The position numbers were made by a program, and so were the translations under genes. From Pelodictyon phaeoclathratiforme BU-1 (GTDB taxonomy: Bacteria; Bacteroidota; Chlorobiia; Chlorobiales; Chlorobiaceae), in NCBI RefSeq assembly GCF_000020645.1, contig NC_011060.1, positions 1,936,501 through 2,000,500 of the forward strand: a DNA stretch of 64,000 nt. The letters run 5' to 3'. Below the pieces are notes generated by a model. That model was not told the origin of the DNA. It did not search any database and saw only the letters and a program-made list of their open reading frames with translations. Positions 43,452-53,331 of the stretch are shown in pieces; the stretch's first letter is position 1, and every line of letters begins with the position of its first letter.

Positions 43452-43536
43452 GTTATTTAATACATTGTAAAAACAGAATCAGGATTTTACCTAAAATAGT
43501 CAAAAAGATCGTGCTCACGCAACCTGTTCAACAATC

Positions 43537-45177
43537 ATGCAACGCAATTACTTTACCCTCTACCACGCAGCAATGGAACTGCATCAGCGTCTTGCGGGCG
43601 GCCATCTTGAAGAAATCTTTTCAGAGCATAAAAATGAAGTGACCCTCAGTTTCATCACTCTCAGCGGTCAACACCTGCAGATTATTGTTGTCACCCATAC
43701 CCCTCTGCTCTGCCTCTATACAAGAGAAGGTAAAAAGAAAAAAAACGTCAATTCAGCAAGCCTGATGACCGAACTCGCCTTGCAAACCGTGAAAGGCGTT
43801 TCCATCTCTCCCTCTGACCGTGAGATCCATATCCATTTTGCCATTGACGCCTTTCTGGTACTGCAACTCTTCAGTTCAAACACAAACCTCTTTCTTGTCA
43901 GGGAAGAACGCATAACCTATGCCTTCAAGCATAACAGTTCACTTGCTGGCCAGCCCTGCCCGGCAGCTCATGACAAGAGCAGTGTTTTACGGGAACTCGA
44001 AAGGCTTGCCATGAACAAAACCCTTTTTCTTGAACGCTATAACCATCTGAAAAGCGAAAACAGCGCAGAGAGCGTTGCTGCCACCCTTCCGGGCTTTGAC
44101 CGTACACTGGTGCATGAGCTGCTGCAACGCGCCAAAAACGAGCAAAACCCGGAAGCGCTCTTCACCAGCTTTCAATCTCTCTTTTTCGAACTGCTCGACC
44201 CGCAGGTTACCGTGTCAGAAAAAGAAAACGGGGAACCGGAATTCACTCTCCTGCACAACAGCCATGCATCCTGCCGCTCTTTTGACTCTGTTCTTGAAGG
44301 GCTTGCCCACTACAGCATCACTATGCGCCGCTATCTGGAGACAAAAGAGGAGCTGAAAGGGATGCGCTCAAAACTGCTGCGACAACTCGAAAAAAAACAG
44401 AAAGCTCTCGAAGGATTCAGCCCCGAACTGCTTGACGGGTTTGCCCGGAACTATGAACAGTGCGGCCACCTGCTCATGGCAGCTCTCTACCAGCCAGGAA
44501 ATGATCGAAAAAGCATCACGGTCGAAAACATATTTGAACCTGGAGCGCCAGACATAACCATTGCATTGAAAGAGGCTCTGACCTTGCAAAAAAATGCGGA
44601 AGCCTATTTTTCAAAAGCATCAAACACAAAAGAAAAACTCCGAATAATGAGGGAGAGGCACCTGCTGCTGCAAAAAGAAAAGAGTGCACTCGAAGAGCTT
44701 CTTGCCGCAACAGAGAAGATCTCCAGCCCAAAAGAGGCTCGCCGCTTTCTTGAACAACAGAATCTCCGTCCGGGCGGCGCTCCGGCACTAAAAAATATCC
44801 GCACGGCACCAATATTCAGAACAGTAGACCTCACTCAAACCATTACCCTTCTTGTCGGAAAAAATGCGGCAAACAACGAGCTGCTCACCTTCAGCCATAC
44901 CAAGCCCAATGACATCTGGCTCCATGCCCGGGGAGCCTCCGGCTCACACTGCGTCCTGAAAGGCACAACACTCAGCAACCTCGCAGCAATCCGGAAAGCC
45001 GCCGAAATTGCAGCATGGTACTCCTCAGCAAAACACTCCTCACTGGTTCCGGTGATCTACACCCTGAAAAAATATGTCCGGCGCGGCAAAAAGCTCGCTA
45101 TCGGCCAGGTGATCGTCGAGCGGGAAGAGGTGCTGCTCGTAAAACCATCAAACAGGCTCTTCAGCGATCCTGTTTGA
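43537..45177 (+). CDS. NFACT/Rqc2-family protein (FbpA-like)
   Basis: A 546-residue protein with the NFACT-N domain, a long coiled coil (about residues 275-420) and a C-terminal NFACT-R domain containing FSHTKPNDIWLHARGASGSH. In bacteria, RqcH-type members bind obstructed 50S subunits and add alanine tails to stalled nascent chains. Older annotations call the family fibronectin-binding. It is divergent from the deaminase gene, and its 3' end overlaps the convergent USP gene by 17 bp. Confidence 0.85.
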   Translation: MQRNYFTLYHAAMELHQRLAGGHLEEIFSEHKNEVTLSFITLSGQHLQIIVVTHTPLLCLYTREGKKKKNVNSASLMTELALQTVKGVSISPSDREIHIHFAIDAFLVLQLFSSNTNLFLVREERITYAFKHNSSLAGQPCPAAHDKSSVLRELERLAMNKTLFLERYNHLKSENSAESVAATLPGFDRTLVHELLQRAKNEQNPEALFTSFQSLFFELLDPQVTVSEKENGEPEFTLLHNSHASCRSFDSVLEGLAHYSITMRRYLETKEELKGMRSKLLRQLEKKQKALEGFSPELLDGFARNYEQCGHLLMAALYQPGNDRKSITVENIFEPGAPDITIALKEALTLQKNAEAYFSKASNTKEKLRIMRERHLLLQKEKSALEELLAATEKISSPKEARRFLEQQNLRPGGAPALKNIRTAPIFRTVDLTQTITLLVGKNAANNELLTFSHTKPNDIWLHARGASGSHCVLKGTTLSNLAAIRKAAEIAAWYSSAKHSSLVPVIYTLKKYVRRGKKLAIGQVIVEREEVLLVKPSNRLFSDPV

Positions 45178-45571
45178 TCAGCAACAACGGGATGGAGATA
45201 TTTTGCCTCAGAGTTCTTGAAACGCTGCCGAAAAGAATTCTTTCCGGCAAACTGTGACCATGGGCAGCCATTGCCACAAGATCATAATGCCTCTCCTCAA
45301 TCTCCCTGAGAATCTCCTGCTCCGGCTCTCCGCTCCTGATCACCACACGCACCCCAATCCCCTCTGCCTCCAGTTTCTGGCGATATTGATCGAGAATACG
45401 CGTTGTCTCTGAACGAAGAAAGCGCTCCTGGTCGAGGGTGTGGGAATGGACAACATGCAGCAGATGCAGCGTGGCGCCAAGCTGCAGGGCAAGCGCCGAT
45501 ACCTGTTCGACAAGAAAATCATCAACCGGCGAGCAGTCGATGGCAACAAGAATCTCCCGGTAAACCTTCAT
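45161..45571 (-). CDS. Universal stress protein
   Basis: A 136-residue UspA-fold protein. EILVAIDCSPVDDFLVEQ forms the first strand and loop, and AAHGHSLPERILFGSVSRTL holds the ATP-binding G-x2-G-x9-G(S/T) pattern. It is cytoplasmic, ATP-binding and stress-associated. It lies 1 bp downstream of mntH and is probably co-transcribed with it. Confidence 0.93.
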   Translation of the reverse strand: MKVYREILVAIDCSPVDDFLVEQVSALALQLGATLHLLHVVHSHTLDQERFLRSETTRILDQYRQKLEAEGIGVRVVIRSGEPEQEILREIEERHYDLVAMAAHGHSLPERILFGSVSRTLRQNISIPLLLIKQDR

Positions 45572-45572
45572 C

Positions 45573-46817
45573 TCAGTCTCCTCCGGTTATGGTTGTATAA
45601 AGAAAATAGCTGTTGAGAGCAATAACAAGCAGAGAGATGAGAGTGGCTGCAAGAAACTCAACGGTACCGCTTCTGAAACTGCCCATCACCTTGCGATCAC
45701 GACAGAGCATCAAAAGAGGGATAAGGGTAAAAGGAAGCTGAAGGCTCAACACCACCTGGCTCAAAATCAGAATACGAAAGGAATCAAGACTGAAAAGAAT
45801 GACGAGAAGAGCCGGAATAGCGGTAACAAAGACCGCAACCCGATAGAACATCGTTCGCGGATCCGCCGGTCTGCCCAGAAAACCTGTTATCACATCAGCT
45901 TCCGCCATGGAAGAGGTGATGGAAGAGCCGACTCCCGAAAAAACAAGCGCAACGGCAAAGAGCAGTCCGGCAAGTGGCCCGGCAAGCGGTTTCAGTGTTG
46001 CCGATGCCTGCTCGATACTGTTGATGGGAACATGATTGTGGAAAAAAACGGCAGCGGCAACAATAATCATCGAAGAGTTCACCACCCACCCAAGTGTCAT
46101 GGCGAGGATGGTATCCATCTTTTCATAGCGAAGCAGCTCCCTCTTCTCCTCCTCCGATATCCCCCACTCCCTGCTGTGAATGACATTTGAATGGAGAAAA
46201 ATATTGTGCGGCATCACCAGCGCTCCAAGAATCGCCAAAGCAACATAAATGCTCTCCCGCCCAACCCTCGGCACAACCAGGCCGGAAGCTACCCCGGACC
46301 AATCCGGTCTCACAATGAAAAGCTCGGCAAGATAGCAAAGAGTGATAACGCCAAGGAAACCCACAATGATGGTTTCGACCCGATGGTAGCGCTGGCTGAT
46401 AATCAGAAAAAGCTCCAGAAGCAGCGTCAACAAGGCTCCCATCCAGAGCGGCATCCCCAGCAGCAGGCTGAAGCCTATAGCGCCTCCAAGCAGCTCGGCA
46501 ACATCAGTGGCAATGCAGGCAAGCACCACACTCACACCCAGAAAAGCGGAAACCTGCTTAGGAAAATGGTCGCGGATATTGACCGCCAGAGACTTTCCTG
46601 TGGCAATACCGAGTTTGGCCGCCATATGCTGAATGAGCACCAGCATGAGCGTACCAAGCGTAACAACCCAAAGCAGCTCATAACCAAATTTTGAGCCCCC
46701 TTCAATATTCGTCGCCCAGTTGCCGGGATCAACAAAGCCGACCGTTACCAGAAAGCCTGGCCCAAGAAAACCAAGAAGTGTCTTGAGCGAAAAAGTCTTC
46801 CTCTCCGACACTTTCAT
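45573..46817 (-). CDS. mntH: Nramp-family Mn2+/Fe2+ transporter
   Basis: A 414-residue protein started at 46817 (MKVSERKTFSLKTLLG), sharing one base with the upstream stop codon; a longer frame runs to 46862. About 11 transmembrane helices. The metal-binding motif DPGNWATNIEGG and the MPHNIFLHSN motif are both intact. It imports divalent metals with protons. It is in one operon with the FMN reductase and the USP gene. Confidence 0.92.
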   Translation of the reverse strand: MKVSERKTFSLKTLLGFLGPGFLVTVGFVDPGNWATNIEGGSKFGYELLWVVTLGTLMLVLIQHMAAKLGIATGKSLAVNIRDHFPKQVSAFLGVSVVLACIATDVAELLGGAIGFSLLLGMPLWMGALLTLLLELFLIISQRYHRVETIIVGFLGVITLCYLAELFIVRPDWSGVASGLVVPRVGRESIYVALAILGALVMPHNIFLHSNVIHSREWGISEEEKRELLRYEKMDTILAMTLGWVVNSSMIIVAAAVFFHNHVPINSIEQASATLKPLAGPLAGLLFAVALVFSGVGSSITSSMAEADVITGFLGRPADPRTMFYRVAVFVTAIPALLVILFSLDSFRILILSQVVLSLQLPFTLIPLLMLCRDRKVMGSFRSGTVEFLAATLISLLVIALNSYFLYTTITGGD

Positions 46818-47374
46818 CAGAGAGCGTGCTTTTTTACCCAGGCAACATAGCGCTGCATCCAATTCTGCAAAAAATGCCTGCTCGCAGCGCCAATGTTACC
46901 CTCTTCATCAAAAAGCCCCTCTTTCATCTGAATAAAAGCTTCAGGCTGCCCGAGGGTAGGAACATCGAGAAATGCAAGAATGTTACGCAAATGTTGTTGA
47001 GCCAGAGCCGTTCCGGTAGAACCAATCGAAACACCAAGAATCCCGGCAGGCTTTCCCGCCCATACACTCTTGCCATAAGGGCGCGAACCATGATCCAGGA
47101 CATTTTTCAGAATACCCGGTATTGAACGGTTGTACTCAGGCGTCACAAAGAGAATGCCCTGAGCCGCCTTGATATCAAGCTTCAAACGTTTGACAGCATC
47201 AGCAGGATTTGCATCATCATCCTCATTATAGAGCGGCAAATCAGCGATCTGCACCTCACTGAACGAAAACTCGGGAGGGGCAAGCCGCACAACTGCATGT
47301 GCCAGCTTACGATTAAATGAACCCTTGCGAAGAGCGCCGACAACAACAGCAATATGGTATTGGCTCATCATCAT
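46817..47374 (-). CDS. NADPH-dependent FMN reductase
   Basis: A 185-residue flavodoxin-like protein. The FMN-binding loop is GALRKGSFNRKLA (about residues 13-25), with EYNRSIPGILKNVLDHGSRP and the tail helix. It reduces FMN or quinones with NADPH. It overlaps mntH by one base (TGATG), so the two are translationally coupled. Start chosen at 47374, with alternative ATGs adjacent. Confidence 0.92.
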   Translation of the reverse strand: MMMSQYHIAVVVGALRKGSFNRKLAHAVVRLAPPEFSFSEVQIADLPLYNEDDDANPADAVKRLKLDIKAAQGILFVTPEYNRSIPGILKNVLDHGSRPYGKSVWAGKPAGILGVSIGSTGTALAQQHLRNILAFLDVPTLGQPEAFIQMKEGLFDEEGNIGAASRHFLQNWMQRYVAWVKKHAL

Positions 47375-47400
47375 GCCTGATTAAAGGTTTTTTTGCTGCT

Positions 47401-48345
47401 TTACAATCCTGAGGCCGGGCGCATCGCCTCTCCGGCTTTCTCCTTCAGGGTACGGAACTTGTCACTGACAGCCTCAATTTTTGCCTCCCAGGCCGGATCA
47501 GGTCTCGCCATTTCAGCCTCCTTCAAAAAGGTGAGCAAGGTCGAAGTACAGGCAACCGGATCAAAAAGAATCCATTTTGCCGATATGCCAAGAAAAAGAG
47601 AGAAGACAAAGAGCGCAAACTTGACCAATCCCCATGAAGAGGGAAGAAACAGGGCAAGAGCGCCAAGGGGAAGCATAAAGGCAAAGGTGGTCAGCAGAAC
47701 AAATACATAACTGAGCAGCGTCAGCGCCACGGCATTCTTCAGCAGCGCTTTCCATGACTGACAGTAAATGATAATGCCTGATCGGGCAGCATCAAATACA
47801 TTCTCATTACCGGTACGAAAGGTATAGGCGATAACCGACTCATCAATATAGGTAAGGCTGAAATTCACGATGCGCTGCACAACTTTGGCAAGACCTTCAA
47901 GCGCGGGTATGGGCAAAGCATTCATCACATTGAAGAGCGTCCGGTTGAGCGAAACAAGTACCCCCTTCACCAGTTGATCAACGAGAGCGAGAACACTTAC
48001 CTCTTTGTAGTATTGCATCACCCGCTCTTTTGCCCATGCCGTCTGGGAAATCCCTGATGGTAAACTCCCTTTTGCAGCAATCTCCGTAATCAGGGCAATA
48101 TGACCTGCCTGAAGAAGATAGAGCACATATTCACGCAGAAGCCTGAAACCAAAACCACCGGCAAGCAGGGCAATAATGAACAGCACAACCGCAGCTCCGC
48201 TACCGAAAACACTCCCGATAAGCACAAGAATGGCAAGAAAGAGTGCCACAACAACGGCTATAGAACTGTACACCACTGTCCGGTAGAGAAGATAGACCTT
48301 TGTTTGCGCCACAATTTTGATGGCTTCACCAAGTTGCAGACCCAT
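47401..48345 (-). CDS. Membrane protein of unknown function
   Basis: A 314-residue protein. Four to five transmembrane segments occur in two clusters (about residues 23-72 and 210-265), separated by an amphipathic region. The C-terminal ~50 residues are charged and cytoplasmic (KEAEMARPDPAWEAKIEAVS and on). I do not recognise a family with confidence. It is encoded 26 bp upstream of the FMN reductase on the same strand. Confidence 0.75.
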   Translation of the reverse strand: MGLQLGEAIKIVAQTKVYLLYRTVVYSSIAVVVALFLAILVLIGSVFGSGAAVVLFIIALLAGGFGFRLLREYVLYLLQAGHIALITEIAAKGSLPSGISQTAWAKERVMQYYKEVSVLALVDQLVKGVLVSLNRTLFNVMNALPIPALEGLAKVVQRIVNFSLTYIDESVIAYTFRTGNENVFDAARSGIIIYCQSWKALLKNAVALTLLSYVFVLLTTFAFMLPLGALALFLPSSWGLVKFALFVFSLFLGISAKWILFDPVACTSTLLTFLKEAEMARPDPAWEAKIEAVSDKFRTLKEKAGEAMRPASGL

Positions 48346-48476
48346 AACTATTTTGATTTATTAAGATTAGTTATCAACGAATGATGATAAGTGACGTATT
48401 CCTTTCTTACGCCGCCTAACCCAATAATATAGCAATCCTGCAACTTCAACAGGCACTGAAATAAGCTGCAAAATGA

Positions 48477-49522
48477 TTACTGCTCACAGACAAGTCGGAA
48501 ACCAATAACATTCGTTCGCAAGGAAGGTCGGGCATTATAACGGTAAGCTGACCGACAGAGCCTCGCCTCGCAATTCCAACTCCCACCACGAAGCACTCGG
48601 ACCAAACCAGTTGCCGTACCCGGTGGATTGGCAACCGTTCCATTCGATAGAGATTCATCATAGTAGTTTCCGCTGTACCAGTCACTGCACCATTCCCAGA
48701 CATTGCCAGGCATGTTGTACAGCCCCCAGGCATTTGGAACAAAATTATCAACAGCAACCGTGTTCCGACGCTCAAGCCCCTTATGTTGTCCGAAGTACAA
48801 ATTGCCTCCTTTATGGTTTGCCTGCCCGGTCGTCAGCTTCTCTCTGGTATTAAAAGGGGTTGTGGTGCCGCTCGGCAAGCATACTCCCATTCAGCTTCCG
48901 TCGGCAGGCGAAACACCTTTCCCGTTTTTTCCGTCAACCACTGTCAGTAGGCAACAGCATCATGCCAATTCACATACAAAACAGGATGATTATCTTCACT
49001 CCTCGGTCGATCCTTGCCAAAAACTCCTTTAAACCAGTAGACTCCATCTCCCATTTTTTCTTCACCATGACGCTGAATAAAGCGGAAAAGACCTTTTGAC
49101 GCATCAGACCGGTAACCTGACTCTTCCGCATATCTCCCGAACTCGGCAACGGTTACAGTGTATTTGCATAGAGAAAAAGTATTCACCCGTACCTGATGCT
49201 CGGTTTCATCGCTTCCGCGAAGCAATTCACTCGCAGGACTGCCCATCGTAAACTCACCACCGTCTATCAGAACAAAGTTCCGGAGGTAAGAATCATCATT
49301 TTTATCAAGAGTACCCGACGTCGCATCCGCGTAAAGCTGTTCAGGTGAGACTTCACTGGAGCGTTCCTGTTTATGGCCCAAGAGTTTCGTAACCAGATTC
49401 ATTCTACCCTTATTTACGGTTATTAATGCTTTGAAATCATTATTAGATAATTGCGACAGAAAAAGTCCGAATCGACAATCTTCCTGAATCGGCGAGGTTG
49501 AGCTGCTAACCACACTGTTCAT
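48477..49522 (-). pseudogene. Broken FGE-sulfatase-fold protein with variable-type C-terminus
   Basis: The locus encodes a ~345-residue protein with an FGE-sulfatase (SUMF1/C-type-lectin-like) domain: FVLIDGGEFTMGS, YVNWHDAVAY, FRLPTEAEWEYACRA, NMPGNVWEWCSDWY and VRVLRGGSWN. It is broken twice: a TGA at 48944 after VNWHDAVAY, and a lost base near 48874 that shifts EYACRA out of frame from TTTPFNT. The last ~40 residues (GGSW...IGFRLVCEQ) have fixed framework codons alternating with highly varied ones, as in the variable region of diversity-generating retroelement targets. No reverse transcriptase lies nearby. Without repair the protein is not made. Confidence 0.8.
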
Positions 49523-49772
49523 ATGGCGGAATCATAATATCCTGTCATAAGAATACACCCATAACAGGCAATAAGCCCAAATATTAATTATCATATTTCA
49601 TAACAGTTACAATCAAAAATATGACGTATAACCGCAAGAAAAAGCTCCTGGGCGCGACAGATTTATAAGGATCTTGTGAGGACTTGTTTGATATTTTATT
49701 TATTGTGCCATGGCAGTGAGTCACGGCAAATAAAAACAGTTGTTGTCAGGAATAGCAGGGGGGGACAGTAAG

Positions 49773-50708
49773 TTACTCCACGGTTATATCGTCCAGAAAC
49801 GTATAACCGACACCATGGGATGTCAGTATTGGAGATTGCATGTTGTGCAATTCTATTTTTTTACGCAAGCGGTTAACGAGCGACTGCAGTGAGTGGTGGC
49901 CAGATTCGTTAGGCAGATAGCCAAGTCTCGTCAGCAGTTCAAACCGAGGAACAACTGCGTTAGGGACTGCGACGAGCAGGGCAAGAAAGTCAAGCTCTTT
50001 ATTGGTAAGCTGAATCGCGTTGCCCTAGGGAGAAAGGAGGATCCATCTCCGGCTTATAAGTCTCCAGTGTGCCTGTGGCTTCGAAGGTATTGGTTGCTGT
50101 CGGGTCAGGATGTACGGTTGTATCGTTGGTTGGGCCATACGGCTAAGAAGCCCTGAGATTGCGGCTGAAAGTTGACGAACATCAATCGGCTTAACCAGAT
50201 AGAGATCAGCGCCAGCATAATGGCCGGCAAGCTGGTCATCAATTGCATCGCGACCGGAAAAGATAATGATGCGCATTTCAGTGTTCTTTCTGACATACTC
50301 AGCAAGGATCAGACCACTCTGGTCAGGAAGACCTACGTCGAGTACAACAACCGCGTAGGGCTCTCTGAAGATGTGCTGGTAAAACTCATGAGCTGAGCTA
50401 ACCGCAGTGACAACATACCCCTTCTGCGTCAGGTAAATTTGAACACATTTCAGGACCGCTTCGTCATCTTCGACAATGAGTATCCTGCTTCCAGCCACTC
50501 CCTGCGGTATCGCGCATAATTCCTCCTCCGCCCGCAACAGTTGCGGTGTTTTCAGCCCTCTCTCCTCTTCACCAGCATTGTCCATCGCGACCTTCAGAGT
50601 ACCCGGATTTTGGAGTACATATACAATTATTGCCACACAGAGCACGACTGAAATGATAGCAAAAAAAGACAGTCAACTCAGCGATACCTGCGTGTAATTT
50701 AACGACAT
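49773..50708 (-). pseudogene. Membrane-anchored response regulator with two nonsense codons
   Basis: One minus-strand frame runs from ATG 50708 to stop 49773, interrupted by TGA at 50673-50675 and TAG at 50025-50027. In order: a hydrophobic segment (LSFFAIISVVLCVAIIVYVL), a receiver domain with ILIVEDDEAV, VVLDVGLPDQSG (phospho-acceptor Asp) and LVKPIDVRQL, then a winged-helix DNA-binding domain (LTNKELDFLALLVAV, HHSLQSLVNRLRKKIE, VGYTFLDD). This OmpR-like layout with a membrane anchor is unusual. The GTG at 50645 or the ATG at 50585 could start a receiver-only product. No histidine kinase is adjacent. Confidence 0.75.
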
Positions 50709-51101
50709 ATTATCGTTATTCCTAATAGATAAAAAAGGTTACGCCATCGCACAGCTTCGACATAATTTGCCTCTTCCGTATCAAAAAAGGAGGTGAACAC
50801 AAAAAAACGAAGACCCAACGTCCCGAAAATCCATAAAGGAGCAAAGCGCCTTTGTTGCAACGAAAACCATGACGCCCTTTGCTGGAAGAGTTGAGTTGAC
50901 CTGCAACACTTCTTTTTACAAAGTACGACGAATGAATAAAAATTTATAACCCAATCTCTTTTTTTCTTTCAACAGTGCAGAGGGATTCGTCCGCAATCAA
51001 ATCGCTGACGCAATTTTATAAACGGCTATTTTGTTTCTGATCGTTGTTGGACTTACCTTGGTGAGACCTGTGTCTCCCGCTAACTTGTATCTGTTAAATT
51101 T
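50709..51101. other. Intergenic region without a supported gene
   Basis: About 390 bp between divergent genes, AT-rich in its second half. A purine-rich aaggaggtg at about 50787 looks like a ribosome-binding site, but no start codon is properly spaced after it. I see no RNA gene or repeat. It probably holds the promoters of the thioesterase and of the response-regulator locus. Confidence 0.5.
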
Positions 51102-51494
51102 ATGGAAACCTATAAACTTGTTCTACCCGAACATCTTAACCATTACGGCTTTCTGTTCGGCGGCAACCTTTTGAAATGGATTGACGAAATTGGCTATATC
51201 ACAGTCTCTCTGGATTATCCCGGCTGCAACTTTGTGACCGTCGGTATGGATAAGGTGGAATTCAAAAAAAGCATTCGGGGCGGTTCTATCCTCTGTTTTG
51301 TGACTGAAAAAAACAAAATCGGTCACACATCGATTGAGTACACCGTGCGTGTCTACAAGAAAAGTATTGAGAGCGGTGAACGGGTTATGGCTTTCAGTAC
51401 GCACATCACCTTTGTCTGTCTTGATGACAAGGGGGCAAAAAAAGAGCTCTGCTGCGGCTATAAAGAGAAGGGTGAAGACAATAACTGCCTCTGA
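51102..51494 (+). CDS. Acyl-CoA thioesterase (hotdog fold, YciA-like)
   Basis: A 130-residue hotdog protein. The pattern HLNHYGFLFGGNLLKWIDE is the acyl-CoA thioesterase catalytic helix, with Asn/His near its start and Asp/Glu at its end. DKVEFKKSIRGGSIL is the typical next strand. It hydrolyses acyl-CoA esters. It is single and convergent with the LptF/G gene. Chain-length preference is unknown. Confidence 0.9.
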   Translation: METYKLVLPEHLNHYGFLFGGNLLKWIDEIGYITVSLDYPGCNFVTVGMDKVEFKKSIRGGSILCFVTEKNKIGHTSIEYTVRVYKKSIESGERVMAFSTHITFVCLDDKGAKKELCCGYKEKGEDNNCL

Positions 51495-51516
51495 GTTCTT
51501 TTTCACCTCCTCCCCG

Positions 51517-52842
51517 TCAACGGGAAGTATTGAAAACCGAACCGTTCAGGCTGGCCATAAGCGAAATTCCGACAGTAGCCATAACGGCATTGGCCAGCCA
51601 CATTGAGATCATGGGATCAAGGATCCCCCGCTCAGCAATTTTCTCTCCTGAAATCATCAGCATCCAGTAGAGCACAAACAAAAAAAGCGAGATGGCTGCA
51701 CCAACACCGAACCCTCCCCGTCTGGCAAGAACTCCAAGGGGTGCACCAACCAGAACAAAAACAAAACAGGCAAGGGAGAGCGCATATTTCTTGTGATAGG
51801 CTGCCATATAACGATTGTACATGTTCCGGTTTGCTTCGATATTTTTAAGTTCTCCATCAAGCCGGGCAAGCTGACGATCAACATAACCCGCAGCTTCCGC
51901 TCTCGTTTTGTTGGCCATTTTTGCTGTTATCATCCCCCCTTTTGCACGAACAGAACTGCTTTCAGCCATGCGTTCTCCCAGGGTTTCAAGCGGCATCTGA
52001 ATCCTCTTTTCAGATGCCGCTATCCTCTTCCTGAATTCATCGCCAATAGTTATCAGCTCTTTAGCAGAAAGTTCGCCATCGCCTGAACGCATTCGGCTCT
52101 CCGAAGAGCGTGAAAAACCAAAACCGGATGATTCAAAGACAAAACGGTGCTTCTGGAAGCTCATGTTGCGGTAGCTTTTGTGATCGGGTTGACGTACCTG
52201 ATGAATTTCGCCATTGAAAAGCGTCATCACCAAATAATGATCATCACCACTAAAGTCAATAGTACCCTTTTCAGCCGTCACCATCGTTTTGTAATCCGAT
52301 CGTGAGGCATCATAGATAACGATACCCCTAAGCTCCTTTGAGTGTTCATCTGTGCTGCGAACAAAGATGGAGTAACCATCCACAAGAGTTGAAAAAGCAT
52401 TTTCGGCCAAGCCAAAGGCCGGTTTGGAGCGCGCAATATCAACCATCAGCGATTTCGCATAATAATTTGCTTCGGGAAGCACGACATTGTTAAAACGCTC
52501 AACAAAGAGTGAAAGAAGCAGGCCTGCAAGAAGAACAGGCATCATCAACCGGTAAAGAGAGATGCCGGAGGCCCTGAAAACGGTCATTTCAGAGGTGGTC
52601 GTCAGGGATCCGAATGCCATGACAACCGAAACGAGTACCGCCATGGGCGCCGCAAGCCCAACCATCCAGGCCGACTGCAGCAGAATGAGTTCCACCATCG
52701 CAGTAAATCCGATTCCCTTTCCCATAAAACGATCGGCAAACGTAGCAAAGAACTGAAGGATCAAAACAAAAATAATGGTGACAAAAGCAAACAGGAACGA
52801 CCCGACATGCGCTTTCAGGATATAGCGATCGATGATTTTCAT
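51517..52842 (-). CDS. LptF/LptG-family lipopolysaccharide export permease
   Basis: A 441-residue protein started at MKIIDRYILKAHVGSFLFAF (52842); the frame to 52917 adds an unlikely N-terminus. Six transmembrane helices, three at each end, surround a periplasmic beta-jellyroll domain (about residues 120-310). It is the membrane part of the ABC transporter that moves LPS to the cell surface. Which of LptF or LptG it represents cannot be decided here. Confidence 0.9.
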   Translation of the reverse strand: MKIIDRYILKAHVGSFLFAFVTIIFVLILQFFATFADRFMGKGIGFTAMVELILLQSAWMVGLAAPMAVLVSVVMAFGSLTTTSEMTVFRASGISLYRLMMPVLLAGLLLSLFVERFNNVVLPEANYYAKSLMVDIARSKPAFGLAENAFSTLVDGYSIFVRSTDEHSKELRGIVIYDASRSDYKTMVTAEKGTIDFSGDDHYLVMTLFNGEIHQVRQPDHKSYRNMSFQKHRFVFESSGFGFSRSSESRMRSGDGELSAKELITIGDEFRKRIAASEKRIQMPLETLGERMAESSSVRAKGGMITAKMANKTRAEAAGYVDRQLARLDGELKNIEANRNMYNRYMAAYHKKYALSLACFVFVLVGAPLGVLARRGGFGVGAAISLFLFVLYWMLMISGEKIAERGILDPMISMWLANAVMATVGISLMASLNGSVFNTSR

Positions 52843-53193
52843 AAAACAGCTCTCTTTTCTCCCCCATGTAATGATGACCTGAGCGTAACGGGCAGGTTCA
52901 AACAGCCTGACGAACATGAATATAACCTATTCTCCCATTCTCCATCTATACCTCCACCACCTTTGCCAGAGGCGTTGTGAAAAAGAAACATCCCCGAAAT
53001 TCTCCTCCCCATAAACCCCAGTCTGGTGTTCACCTGCCCAGATATCGAACAACAGAAGAGGGTAACGGCGTCAGATAATGAGGTCGCATCATCCAAAAAC
53101 GTTAATGATGAAGCAAAGAGTCAAAAAAGCTTCAAAAAAATGAATCCAAAAGTTGCACAGAAAAAAAATATCTTTATATTTGTCACTCATTAA

Positions 53194-53267
<74 letters not shown>

Positions 53268-53279
53268 AGAATAAAAACA

Positions 53280-53312
53280 AAAAAGCCTCGTCACTGAAAC
53301 GAGGCTTTTTTG
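53280..53312. terminator. Bidirectional rho-independent terminator
   Basis: AAAAAGCCTCGT and ACGAGGCTTTTTT form a long stem with a short loop, A-run on one side and T-run on the other. It ends the tRNA-Gly transcript on the plus strand and the DUF1566 gene on the minus strand. Confidence 0.92.
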
Positions 53313-53331
53313 TTTTCATAATGTAAACCGT

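Noticed and set aside
48944..48946. TGA in the FGE-fold gene as a selenocysteine codon
   Set aside because: A frameshift follows within 75 bp, no selenocysteine insertion element was recognised, and relatives do not need Sec there.
50787..50890. Small GTG-started frame after a strong purine-rich site
   Set aside because: The GTG lies inside the ribosome-binding site itself, and the 32-codon product has no features.
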